NCBI GenBank assembly: GCA_019636495.1 | Contig: JAHBXL010000022.1 | Span: 1-64,000, forward strand | Source of the DNA: Phycisphaeraceae bacterium | GTDB taxonomy: Bacteria; Planctomycetota; Phycisphaerae; Phycisphaerales; UBA1924 | DNA: 64,000 nucleotides | Reading direction: 5' to 3' | Shown here: one piece after another, positions 17,325 to 25,617 of the stretch | How positions within the stretch are numbered: the first letter of the stretch is position 1 | Layout of the letters: each line of letters opens with the position of its first letter | Notes under the pieces: generated by a model | What the model was told of the DNA's origin: nothing | Seen by the model: only the letters and a program-made list of their open reading frames with translations | Databases searched by the model: none | Translations under genes and position numbers: made by a program

Positions 17325-17843
17325 CTACTTGCCGCCCGAGTACGGGGCAAAGACCCAGCGCACCACGTCGCCGGGTTCGAGTTTCGTCGCGCCCGCGCCG
17401 GCCGTCGCGTACGTGTCGTTCACGTAGAACTGCCAGTTGCGCCCCTCGCCCGCGCCGCCCTGGTTCTTCTGATCGTCGATCCGCCGCACCAGCGCGGTCG
17501 CGCCGCTGCCGGAGTGCTCGATCTGAATCCCCCGGGCGTGTGCCCTGGCCGCGTGCAGCGCGTCGAGCACGGTCATGCCGGGCTTGTGATCAAGCGCGAC
17601 AAAGTGCTTCTGCACGCCGTCTCCGTAGTCGATCACCAGTCTCACGTGGCTCGCCGCCGCGGCGGGCTTCTCGGCCTTCGGGGTCGGCGCGGGCGGCTGG
17701 GTCGTCGCGGCGAGCGCGACGCCCTCGGGCGATCCCGACCCATCGAGGGCCGATGTGCCGAACGCCACCGCCACCAACCCAAGCGCCAGCACGACCACCA
17801 GCGTGGCGAACGTGGCGAGCGTGTGGCGGACGGGTTGGCTCAT
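17325..17843 (-). CDS. DUF4430 domain protein, membrane-anchored
   Basis: A 172-residue protein with one N-terminal transmembrane helix (TLVVVLALGLVAVAFGT), an Ala/Pro-rich linker, and a C-terminal DUF4430 domain. That domain shows TVLDALHAA, GRNWQFYVND and LEPGDVVRWVFAPY, the pattern shared with the transcobalamin-like beta domain. It is therefore probably an extracytoplasmic ligand-binding or adhesion module, with the ligand unknown. It converges with nadA (stops 1 bp apart). Confidence 0.8.
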   Translation of the reverse strand: MSQPVRHTLATFATLVVVLALGLVAVAFGTSALDGSGSPEGVALAATTQPPAPTPKAEKPAAAASHVRLVIDYGDGVQKHFVALDHKPGMTVLDALHAARAHARGIQIEHSGSGATALVRRIDDQKNQGGAGEGRNWQFYVNDTYATAGAGATKLEPGDVVRWVFAPYSGGK

Positions 17844-17918
17844 GCGGTCGTCTCTCGGCGGGGTGGGGTGGGGGCAGTGCAGGGGCCGAGTCTACCCGCG
17901 CGCGGTCTGCGCGTCATC

Positions 17919-18479
17919 TCAGCGGGCAAACCACGCCAGTCGCGCCATCGACTCGACCAGTCGCCGCGCCTCGGCTTCCCCCTCGCCGCCCTCGTGGATG
18001 ACGAGTGTCTGTCGCCGGCCCGCGGCGGAGAACTCGATCACCCACGTCGTCTTGCCGCCGCTGGCCTCCGATGCCTCATCGATGCTCGGGGCGCGCCCGG
18101 CGCGGGCCGGGTGATCGACATCCACCAGCGGGGTCGCGGCCAGTTCGCGCCAGAGTTGCTCGCGCTGGGCGCGCGTCAGTTGGCGCGTGCGCGGCGGGTA
18201 GGTCGTCTCCTGGGCGCCGGCCCCGGTGGCCGCGCGAAGCACGGAATCGGCCTCGACGATGTACCGCGCGGGACGATCGGCCGCTCCGGTCGGTGCGCCG
18301 GCAACACGCACGCCCGCGGCCCACGCCAGCGGCACGGGCCGCAGCACCGTCGCCGACAGCGCGAAGTCCGACGGCGGCTCGGGCGAGGCGAGTGCCCGCT
18401 CGAACCGTGCGTTGCCGCCTGCGCAGCCCCCAAGGCCGAACGCCGCCGCGAGCACGATGACCGCAAAGGACTGCCGCAT
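17919..18479 (-). CDS. Hypothetical lipoprotein
   Basis: A 186-residue predicted lipoprotein with signal peptide MRQSFAVIVLAAAFGLGG and lipobox Cys19. The mature part has a strand-rich region (ARYIVEADSVLRAATG) and a C-terminal segment (KTTWVIEFSAAGRRQTLVIHEGG), followed by a helix with ESMARLAWFA. No recognised domain. It lies 75 bp upstream of the DUF4430 gene on the same strand and divergent from pheT, so the two surface proteins may be cotranscribed. Confidence 0.75.
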   Translation of the reverse strand: MRQSFAVIVLAAAFGLGGCAGGNARFERALASPEPPSDFALSATVLRPVPLAWAAGVRVAGAPTGAADRPARYIVEADSVLRAATGAGAQETTYPPRTRQLTRAQREQLWRELAATPLVDVDHPARAGRAPSIDEASEASGGKTTWVIEFSAAGRRQTLVIHEGGEGEAEARRLVESMARLAWFAR

Positions 18480-18551
18480 ACGCGGGAGTGTACCGGCGAT
18501 GGGCGGCCCGGAGCGCCGTGCGGCAGCGCCCCCTCCCTACGCTTGCCGACC

Positions 18552-20717
18552 ATGAAGATCTCCGTCCGCTGGCTCAACGAGTACCTCGAACCGGCCAACC
18601 TCACCGCCGATAGCGTCGAGGAGATTCTCACGTTCGTGGGCTTTCCGATCGAGACGGCCGAGGAACTCGCCAACGGCGACGTGCGGCTGGACGTGGAAGT
18701 GACCAGCAACCGGGGGGACTGCCTGAGCCACATCGGCCTGGCGCGCGAGGTCGCCGCGGCGACCGGTCGCCGGCTGCGCATCCCCGCGCCGGGGCGTGCC
18801 GGCGAGCAGGCCAGTTCGGCGGCGCCCAGCGCCGGCGGTCCCGATGCCGCGGCGACGGTCGCCATCGACAACCGCGTCTCAGACTTGTGCCGGATGTTCA
18901 CGGCGCAGGTGATCCGCGGGGTGCGCGTGGGCCCGAGCCCGCGATGGCTGGTCGAAGCGCTGGAGGCGGCCGGGCAGCGTTCCATCAACAACGTCGTCGA
19001 CGTGACCAACTACGTTGCGCTCGAGTACGGCCAGCCGTCGCATGTGTTCGACCTCGCGACGTTGCACGGCGATGGAACGGCCGAGGGGCTGCGCCGTGTC
19101 CGCGTCGTCGTGCGCACCGCCGCGAAGGGCGAGAAACTGACCCTGCTCGACGGGCGCACGATTACGCTCGCAGGGGACGAGGTGGTCGTGGCCGATCTTC
19201 GCGGCGGGGGTCGGGCCGTCAGCCTCGCGGGCTTGATGGGCGGGCGCGAGACCGAGGTGACGACCTCAACAACCGACGTGCTGCTCGAGGCCGCGACGTG
19301 GGAGCCCGTGGCTGTTCGTCGCGCCTCGCGCCGCCACGGCGTGCGGACCGAGGCCTCGCACAGGTTCGAGCGCATCGTGGACCCGCGGACCATCGAGCGT
19401 GCTGCGCAGCACGCCGCGGCGTTGATCGTCAAACTCGCCGGGGGCGTTCTGGCGCCGGGCATCGTTCGTGCCGGCGTCGAGCCGCGTCCGCTGACCGTGG
19501 TGCGCCTGCGTCCCCCGCGATGCGCCGCGGTGCTTGGCGCCGAGGTCGCCGCGCCGGAGATCGCCCGGGTGCTGGGCGCGCTGGAGATATCCGCCGCGCC
19601 CGCCGAGGATGGCGCGCTGTCGTGCACCATTCCCGCGCACCGGCCGGACCTGGAGCGCGAGATCGATCTCATCGAGGAGGTCGCGCGCATCCGCGGGCTC
19701 GACAAACTCCCCGTGCATGAGAAGGTCGCGGTGCGTGTCGGCGCGCCCCAGAAGTCGGAGCGCGCTGTCCGAGATTTGTGCGCCGCGCTGACCGGTCTGG
19801 GCTTCTACGAGACGGTCACGTTCACGTTTGTCACGCCCGAGCACGCCGCGCCATTCATGCCCGAGGGACTGCGCCCGCTGGGCGTCAGCCGCGAGCGCCG
19901 CCCGGCCGATCCGGTGCTGCGGCCCAGCGCGCTGCCGAGCCTGCTGGCCTGTCGGCGCAAGAACCAGGACGGGGGCGCGCACGCCGACGATGCGGGCGAC
20001 GGTGAGGGCGGCGGCGTGCGGCTGTTCGAGATCTCGTCGGCGTTCGCGCAGGATGCCTCGGGCCGCAGCGCGGAGCGCACCAACGTGGCGATGGTGTGCG
20101 ATGCTTCGTTTCCCTCGGGGGCCAAGGCCGCGGAGCAGCGACAGAACGCGCTCCGCCTGCTTCGCGCCGCGGTCGAAACCGCCGCGCGGGCGCTGGGCGG
20201 CGCCGAGACGCGGGTCGAGTTTGTTCCCGTGCAGCAGCCGCCGGTTCCGGCGTACGAGCCCGGCGCGTGCGCACGCGTAATCATCAACGGCAAGCAAGCA
20301 GGCATTGCAGGCCTGCTCATGGCCAAGGTGCAGCGCGACTACGGGCTCGAGAGGCCCGTCGCCATTGCCGAGATCGGTCTGGCCGAACTGGTCGCGCTCT
20401 ATCCGCCGCGGTCGCTGGTGCATGCGCTGCCCGAGTTTCCTGCCATCGAGCGCGATCTCTCGCTGATCGTTCCCGAGCAGACGCCCTGGGCGAAGATCGA
20501 TGCGCTGGTACACGCTCTCCATCTGCCGCTGCTTGAGCACAGCGCGTTCATCGGCGCATTCCGCGGCCAGCCCATCGCCGCGGGACGCAAGTCCGTCACC
20601 CTGCGATTGCGCTTCCGCGATCCCTCGCGAACTCTGCGGCGCGAAGAAGTGGACCCGCAGATGAACACGCTGATGGACAAGGCCCGCGCCGAACTGGGCG
20701 CGGAGATTCGGGTGTAG
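18552..20717 (+). CDS. pheT: Phenylalanine--tRNA ligase beta subunit, short form
   Basis: Beta chain of the (alpha-beta)2 enzyme that charges tRNA-Phe; it carries the editing site and tRNA contacts. The 721-residue product starts with the B1 segment (ISVRWLNEYL), then goes directly from about residue 45 to DVEVTSNRGDCLSHIG; the EMAPII-like tRNA-binding domain of about 110 residues found there in E. coli is missing. The B3/4 editing region, B5, the catalytic-like core (TGLGFYETVTFTFV) and the C-terminal FDX-ACB domain (FPAIERDLSLIVPE) are all present. The ATG at 18552 is the natural start. pheS is not adjacent. Confidence 0.93.
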   Translation: MKISVRWLNEYLEPANLTADSVEEILTFVGFPIETAEELANGDVRLDVEVTSNRGDCLSHIGLAREVAAATGRRLRIPAPGRAGEQASSAAPSAGGPDAAATVAIDNRVSDLCRMFTAQVIRGVRVGPSPRWLVEALEAAGQRSINNVVDVTNYVALEYGQPSHVFDLATLHGDGTAEGLRRVRVVVRTAAKGEKLTLLDGRTITLAGDEVVVADLRGGGRAVSLAGLMGGRETEVTTSTTDVLLEAATWEPVAVRRASRRHGVRTEASHRFERIVDPRTIERAAQHAAALIVKLAGGVLAPGIVRAGVEPRPLTVVRLRPPRCAAVLGAEVAAPEIARVLGALEISAAPAEDGALSCTIPAHRPDLEREIDLIEEVARIRGLDKLPVHEKVAVRVGAPQKSERAVRDLCAALTGLGFYETVTFTFVTPEHAAPFMPEGLRPLGVSRERRPADPVLRPSALPSLLACRRKNQDGGAHADDAGDGEGGGVRLFEISSAFAQDASGRSAERTNVAMVCDASFPSGAKAAEQRQNALRLLRAAVETAARALGGAETRVEFVPVQQPPVPAYEPGACARVIINGKQAGIAGLLMAKVQRDYGLERPVAIAEIGLAELVALYPPRSLVHALPEFPAIERDLSLIVPEQTPWAKIDALVHALHLPLLEHSAFIGAFRGQPIAAGRKSVTLRLRFRDPSRTLRREEVDPQMNTLMDKARAELGAEIRV

Positions 20718-20814
20718 GCGGCCGAGCAGAGGCCGGATGTCGCGGGAGTTCCAAGACTGTCTGCGTCCGATGTGGCCGGTTTCAGAGGCCGGAATCGGGC
20801 CCTATCATCGGTCC

Positions 20815-21486
20815 ATGGTCTCTCCAGCCCCTTCGAAACCGGCACGGTACTTTCTTCTCGCGGTCGTCGTCGCCGCGCTGGCGGCGTGGGCGTACCTCGG
20901 CAAGGGCGGCATCCGAGACCATGTCGTGCCGCGGAACTTCGGCGTGGTGGAAGAGGGGCACGTGTATCGCGCGGCGGCGCTCACGCCCACGACCCTGCGA
21001 CAGGTGCACGCCGAGCACGGGATCAAGACGATCATCGACCTTGGCGGGTTCGATGTCGACCCGCGCGGCGAGGCGCTCTCGCAGCGCACCGCCGAGTCGC
21101 TGGGCATCACGCGCTACGTCTTTCCGCTCTCGGGCGACGGCACGGGCAACCCGAATGCGTACGTCGCCGCGCTGCGAGTGCTGGCCGATGAACGCAACCA
21201 CCCGGTGCTCGTGCACTGCTCGGCCGGCGCGCAGCGCACCAGCGGGTGCATCGTGCTCTACCGCGATGTGATTCAGTTGCGTGACAACGCCGAGGCGCGG
21301 CGCGAGGCATTCGGTTTCCGGCACGACCCCAGAGACAACCCGCGCCTGTTCGAGTATCTCGATGACTGGCAGGAGAAGATCGAGCGGGCCTTCCGCGCCG
21401 GGGTCGATGCGCAGGTGCCCGGCCAGCAGCCCGTCGAGGTTCGACCGCACACGCCGCCTTCGAACGGCGGCGCGGAGAGCCGCTAG
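20815..21486 (+). CDS. Membrane-anchored dual-specificity/tyrosine phosphatase
   Basis: A 223-residue protein with an N-terminal transmembrane helix (YFLLAVVVAALAAWAYLG) and a phosphatase domain of the Cys-based superfamily. The CX5R loop is intact: HCSAGAQRTSG, with nucleophile Cys135 and Arg141. The FGVVEEGHVYRAA segment and IIDLGGFDVDPR fit the bacterial DSP group. It would remove phosphate from phosphotyrosine or another phosphoester; the domain most likely faces the periplasmic side, but orientation is not certain. The C-terminal tail is low-complexity. The glycosyltransferase gene starts 2 bp after its stop, so the two form an operon. Confidence 0.85.
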   Translation: MVSPAPSKPARYFLLAVVVAALAAWAYLGKGGIRDHVVPRNFGVVEEGHVYRAAALTPTTLRQVHAEHGIKTIIDLGGFDVDPRGEALSQRTAESLGITRYVFPLSGDGTGNPNAYVAALRVLADERNHPVLVHCSAGAQRTSGCIVLYRDVIQLRDNAEARREAFGFRHDPRDNPRLFEYLDDWQEKIERAFRAGVDAQVPGQQPVEVRPHTPPSNGGAESR

Positions 21487-21488
21487 CC

Positions 21489-23045
21489 GTGGGCCCCGGC
21501 GTGGCGAGCGATGCGCTTCGCGGCCTTCTGCGTCACGCGCTCATCGTCCTGCTCTCGTGCGTGTGCGTGCATTGGGTGCTGCTCGGCCGCGCGCCCTTCC
21601 GCCAGAGCGAGGGACACCGCGTCGCGCCGGCGTGGGCGATGCTCGATTCGGGCAACTGGCTCCGCACCGAGATGTTCGAACTCAACTATGTCCGCAAGCC
21701 GCCGGGAATGCCGTGGGCCATCGCCGCGAGCAGCGCGCTGTTCGGCCGCAACGAGTTCGCAGCGCGATTTCCCAGCGCGCTTGCGTGCACATTGATGGCG
21801 CTGGGCGCGCTGGCCATCGGCCGGGCGTGGCTGGGGTCGATGGGCGGGCTCGCGGCGGGCTTGTCGCAGGCCGTGCTGCCGCTCATGTGGGGCCCGGGGC
21901 GGAGCGCGGAGATCGAGGCGCTCAATACGCTGGCCACACAACTGGCCGTGCTTCCGCTGGTGGCTCTGCTGCTGCGCCCGCCCGGCGATCGTCGCGCGGC
22001 GGACGTGCCGATGGCGCTGCTGTGCGCTGCGGGCATTCTCGCGTTCGCGCTCACAAAGTCCGCCGCGAGCGCGCCATGCGTGGTCGGCGCGATCTTCGGC
22101 GCGTGCGCTGCGCGGCGATCGGCGGGGCCGCTGGTGAACCCGATTGCACTTGGCGCGATCATCGTCGGCGCGGCCGCGGCATTCGGGGCGTTGTGGGTTG
22201 TCGCACGGGCCAACACCGACCCCGACGCCGTGCGTGAGACGGGCTCGTTCCTCTGGCAGCGACCGGGTCGCACCGCGCTGCTGCTGCCCTTGGCCCTCGC
22301 CGCGGCGTTGCCCTCGTCGCTCGCGCTGCTGTGGGCCTTCGGGCGAGATGCGCAGCGCGAGGGCGAGGGCGCTGATGAACAGTGGAACCGGGCCGCGCTC
22401 TTCGGCCGCGCGTGCGGCTTCGCGTGGGTGGCATCGTGCGCGATCTACATCGGATTCGGCGTCGACAACCCGCGATACCTGATGCCGGCGAGCGTGTTCC
22501 TCGCGCCCGTCGTCGGCTACGCCGTCCGCGGCGCATGGGGCGGGGGCGGGCAAGGGCCGTTCGCTCGCGGCGGGTTCACGCCTGCGCGGCGCGACCTGCT
22601 TCGGCGGGTCGTTTTTCGGGGACCCGCGGCGTGGTGCGGCGTGCTGGTCGCCGCGGGGATGATCATCAACACCCGCGCCGTCGAGGGCACGCCGACCGCG
22701 ACGGGCCGGACCGCCGGCGCAGAGCTCGCCGCGGCGATGCCCGATGGGGCGACGGTCTGGGCCGATGATCTCATCGAGGCGCGGCCGGACACTCTGCTCT
22801 ATGCGCGTGCCGCGGCGGCGGCGGAGGGCCGCTCGATGCGCCCGGTGTGGGCCAAGCCGTGGATGCACCGCGCCGAACTTCCTCCGGCCGGCGACTATCT
22901 GCTGATCCGGATCGACGAGGGCAGTGGCGAGGCGGAGCGATACGCGCCGCACCGAGTCGAGGGCCAACTCGCGCCCATCGCCGAGGGCGAACTCGGACGC
23001 TACCGCTACCTGCTGCTGCTGGTCGTCGGCCCATCGCGCAACTGA
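21489..23045 (+). CDS. GT39/ArnT-like membrane glycosyltransferase
   Basis: A 518-residue integral membrane protein of the PMT/ArnT (GT39 or GT83) type, which transfers a sugar from a polyprenyl phosphate donor to an acceptor outside the membrane. The first periplasmic loop shows RQSEGHRVAPAWAML and YVRKPPGMPW, the usual acidic/KPP signature, and 9-11 hydrophobic segments follow. A FGVDNPRYLMPA segment starts the last membrane block; a soluble C-terminal region of about 120 residues follows. The GTG start at 21489 sits 2 bp after the phosphatase stop, which implies translational coupling. Confidence 0.85.
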   Translation: MGPGVASDALRGLLRHALIVLLSCVCVHWVLLGRAPFRQSEGHRVAPAWAMLDSGNWLRTEMFELNYVRKPPGMPWAIAASSALFGRNEFAARFPSALACTLMALGALAIGRAWLGSMGGLAAGLSQAVLPLMWGPGRSAEIEALNTLATQLAVLPLVALLLRPPGDRRAADVPMALLCAAGILAFALTKSAASAPCVVGAIFGACAARRSAGPLVNPIALGAIIVGAAAAFGALWVVARANTDPDAVRETGSFLWQRPGRTALLLPLALAAALPSSLALLWAFGRDAQREGEGADEQWNRAALFGRACGFAWVASCAIYIGFGVDNPRYLMPASVFLAPVVGYAVRGAWGGGGQGPFARGGFTPARRDLLRRVVFRGPAAWCGVLVAAGMIINTRAVEGTPTATGRTAGAELAAAMPDGATVWADDLIEARPDTLLYARAAAAAEGRSMRPVWAKPWMHRAELPPAGDYLLIRIDEGSGEAERYAPHRVEGQLAPIAEGELGRYRYLLLLVVGPSRN

Positions 23046-23049
23046 CCGA

Positions 23050-23634
23050 TCACGATGCCCCCTCGGCGCGGCGGCGTTGCAGGGCCGCGGCGATCGATTC
23101 GAGAATCTCCTCCGGCTCGCTCATGCGGCCGATGCCCGATGTGCGGCAGGCCTGCCAGCCCTCAGCCGGGCCGACGAACCCGTATCCGTCGGATGCGAGC
23201 GTTGTGATGTTCCGCTGCGTCGAGGCCTGCGCCCACATCGCCGCGTTCATCGCGGGAGCGAGAATCACCGGGGTGCGTGCGCGGTCCACCGCGGCGAGGA
23301 TCAGTGTCACGGCGTCGTCGCAACGCCCGGTCGCGAGCCGCGCCAGGCAGTCCATGCTGCACGGCGCGACGACCGCCGCGTCGAGTTCGCGCGCAAGGCT
23401 CACGTGCTGGGGGTCGTGAGATTCGACATGCTCCCACGGGCTGGTGTAGACCGGCCGCGCCGAGAGCGCCTGAAAAGTGAGCGGTGTCACAAACCGTGTC
23501 GCGCCGGGGGTCATCGCGACCGTGATCTGCGCGCCCCACTGCGCCAGCCGGCTGACCACGGTACAGGTCTTGTACGCGGCGATCCCGCCGGTGACGCCGA
23601 CCAGCACCCGCGCGCCCTGGAAGACCTCGGTCAT
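23050..23634 (-). CDS. coaC: Flavoprotein, phosphopantothenoylcysteine decarboxylase-like
   Basis: An HFCD-family flavoprotein; CoaC decarboxylates phosphopantothenoylcysteine to phosphopantetheine in coenzyme A synthesis. The 194-residue protein shows VLVGVTGGIAAYK (FMN site), HVSLARELDAAVVAPC with the active His, ILAPAMNAAMW (PAMN motif), and ACRTSGIGRMSEPEEI with the substrate-clamp Cys region. Only the CoaC half is present; the CoaB synthetase half usually fused in bacteria is missing here. The ATG at 23634 is preferred over a TTG two codons upstream. rpoZ lies 83 bp upstream on the same strand. Confidence 0.88.
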   Translation of the reverse strand: MTEVFQGARVLVGVTGGIAAYKTCTVVSRLAQWGAQITVAMTPGATRFVTPLTFQALSARPVYTSPWEHVESHDPQHVSLARELDAAVVAPCSMDCLARLATGRCDDAVTLILAAVDRARTPVILAPAMNAAMWAQASTQRNITTLASDGYGFVGPAEGWQACRTSGIGRMSEPEEILESIAAALQRRRAEGAS

Positions 23635-23717
23635 GGACAATGCTATCGCGCCGGGCCCAGCCGGCCCGGTGCAGCCACGAATCCCGTGATCACGACATGC
23701 CCGCTCTCAGCGGCCGC

Positions 23718-23960
23718 TCACACGCGCCCGCCGGGCAGGATCTTCTCGAGGTCCCCGGCTTGCGAGAGGTCAAAGTCGAGTGCGACCTTGCCCTGCACGA
23801 TCTCCTCGATCGCGACTTCGAGGTCCGAGCGGCCGCGCCGGTCGATCATGGGGCGAGAGCCCTCCATGAGTTGCACCAGCCGCCGCTGGATCAGCGCGCA
23901 CAGTTTGAACCGTCCGCCGAACCGGGTGACAATCTCGTCGCTCTTGAGCGCTTCGATCAT
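23718..23960 (-). CDS. rpoZ: DNA-directed RNA polymerase omega subunit
   Basis: The 80-residue omega subunit, which binds the beta' subunit and aids assembly of RNA polymerase. The start MIEALKSDEIVTRFGGRF, RRLVQLMEG, and the helix VAIEEIVQGKVAL match the family (E. coli 91 aa). The ATG at 23960 gives the expected length; longer in-frame readings run into unrelated sequence. It precedes coaC, echoing the gmk-rpoZ-coaBC order of many bacteria, but gmk is not upstream here. Confidence 0.88.
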   Translation of the reverse strand: MIEALKSDEIVTRFGGRFKLCALIQRRLVQLMEGSRPMIDRRGRSDLEVAIEEIVQGKVALDFDLSQAGDLEKILPGGRV

Positions 23961-24294
23961 GGGGCGTTCCGCTCCTGTGCCCGCCCGGGAACCGCCAAGC
24001 GGCCGATGGCCGCCGACCCCCGGGCGCAGACTTGATAATAGACCCGCCGACCGTCCCCGCCCACCCACGCTCTCGCGGCGGAGTTTCCAGCGGGAAATCT
24101 GCTTCAACCGGCGGTCGGCGGCCGACGTATCATCAAAGACAAAGGCCACCGCGGCCCATGGCAAGGCGCGGGCGAGGGCTGAGCGGGGGGCAGGGGACGG
24201 GGCATCGGGGGCAGTCTGGACGGATGCATCTTCCGCGGCACGGTTCGGAACGAACCGGCCGGGCGCGGCACGCAGTACCGATAGGAATCAGAAG

Positions 24295-24942
24295 GTGGCG
24301 ACCATCTCTCGTCAGTGGAGTTTCGGCGACCGTGTCCTGCATGCGCAGCGACCCGAGTGGGGCACAGGCGTTGTCACCAACGCCGCGAACGCCCAGCACG
24401 AAGGACAGCCTTGCCAGATGCTCACGGTCCGGTTCGACCGCGCCGGCCTGAAGACGCTCTCGACGGCGTTCGCCCTTCTGCTTCCGGCGACGGAATCGGC
24501 CATCGCCCACGCCGCGGCAAGTGCGGCGCATCCGTCCGATGCGGGCGGCGAGAGTCCCGATCCGTTTGCCGCGCCGCGACCTTCGGGCGGCACCGAACAG
24601 GCCAAGGAAGCGTTGCAGCGCGTTCCCGATTCGGCCCGCGACCCGTTTGTGCCGCTGCCGGGGCGGATCAAGGCGACATTCAACCTGTACCGCTTCGGCA
24701 AGCAGGGCGGGACGCTGCTGGACTGGGCCGCGGCCCAGACCGGTCTGGCCGACCCGCTCTCGCTGTTCAGCCGGCACGAACTGGAGCAGTTGTTCGATCG
24801 TTTTGTCGTCAATCGCGACCAGCACCTGAAGAAACTCGTGCTCGATATGAAGAAGCACGACGCCGCGGAACTGACGCGGCTGCTGGCCACGGCCCCTGCT
24901 CCGGCGCAACAGGCGTTGCGTCGCATGGACGTGTTCCGTTGA
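24295..24942 (+). CDS. DUF3553 domain protein
   Basis: A 215-residue protein. The N-terminal 60 residues (FGDRVLHAQRPEWGTGVV and LTVRFDRAGLKTL) match DUF3553, a small beta-barrel like the CarD/UvrD tudor-type domains that contact RNA polymerase or nucleic acid. After an Ala/Pro-rich linker, a helical C-terminal domain (LFSRHELEQLFDRFVVNRD and VLDMKKHDAAELTRLL) follows. The GTG at 24295 gives the natural N-terminus just before the barrel. It is upstream of a coiled-coil gene and near rpoZ, so a transcription-related role is possible, but this is inference. Confidence 0.75.
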   Translation: MATISRQWSFGDRVLHAQRPEWGTGVVTNAANAQHEGQPCQMLTVRFDRAGLKTLSTAFALLLPATESAIAHAAASAAHPSDAGGESPDPFAAPRPSGGTEQAKEALQRVPDSARDPFVPLPGRIKATFNLYRFGKQGGTLLDWAAAQTGLADPLSLFSRHELEQLFDRFVVNRDQHLKKLVLDMKKHDAAELTRLLATAPAPAQQALRRMDVFR

Positions 24943-25193
24943 CGGGCGGCAACAGGCCGCACGCCCGGCACGCCCGGTAGAGCCCGAAATCAGTCGGAAC
25001 GTCTCATAGACCTGCCCCTGCAACTCGGGGAGAGGCGTCGCGCGCGTCCCGCACGCCCGAAAACCCGGTTGGCACGGCGTGGCACGGCTCGACGGCGGGG
25101 CCCGGTCCCGGTGTTGTTGTGCATGTCCTCCGGTCGCTCGCCCCTTGGCCTTGTCCGGGCGGCCGCACAACACCAGACCCGGAGCCATCGCCC

Positions 25194-25487
25194 ATGAACG
25201 AGCAGGACTTCACCGCCAAACTCACCGACCTCATGCAGCAACTCGACGGTCTTCCGTCGCCGGCGCGCGAGCAACTCCAGGCGCTCGCCCACGACACGCG
25301 CGACCGGCACTCCCGCATGAAGAAGACGGTCAACGAACTGCAGGAGGCGCTCGACTACCTGCGCCTGAGCGTGAAGTACCTCGTCTTTGATCTCGAAGCC
25401 ACGCGGCGCGAGAACCAGTACCTCCGCAAAATGCTCGAGAACAAGCACGGCGGCAACGACCGACCGCGCGAAGACGAGCACGACTGA
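25194..25487 (+). CDS. Small coiled-coil protein, probably conserved in planctomycetes
   Basis: A 97-residue, mostly helical protein. Residues 5-95 are strongly heptad-like (TVNELQEALDYLRLSVKYLV then FDLEATRRENQYLRKMLEN), so it is likely a parallel coiled coil acting as a scaffold or adaptor. I recall this LVFDLEATRREN signature from other planctomycete genomes, but cannot check it. No signal peptide or metal motif. The ATG at 25194 follows a GGAGCC site. The leader contains a large imperfect inverted repeat (25102-25122 with 25165-25182) just upstream. Confidence 0.75.
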   Translation: MNEQDFTAKLTDLMQQLDGLPSPAREQLQALAHDTRDRHSRMKKTVNELQEALDYLRLSVKYLVFDLEATRRENQYLRKMLENKHGGNDRPREDEHD

Positions 25488-25572
25488 ACGACCCGCCGAC
25501 ACGAACACACCCGCGCGGACTCCACACACCTGCGCGCTCCGCCTCGGACACACACGGACCCTTTCCGGGCAG

Positions 25573-25605
25573 GCGCCGGTCGACCGACCGGCGCTTGTCC
25601 GTTTT
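25573..25605 (+). terminator. Terminator between convergent genes
   Basis: Perfect stem GCGCCGGTC (25573-25581) with GACCGGCGC (25586-25594), loop GACC, followed by TTGTCCGTTTT. It lies 85 bp after the coiled-coil gene and 12 bp before the flippase stop on the other strand. Confidence 0.75.
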
Positions 25606-25617
25606 GCGAGTCGCAGT

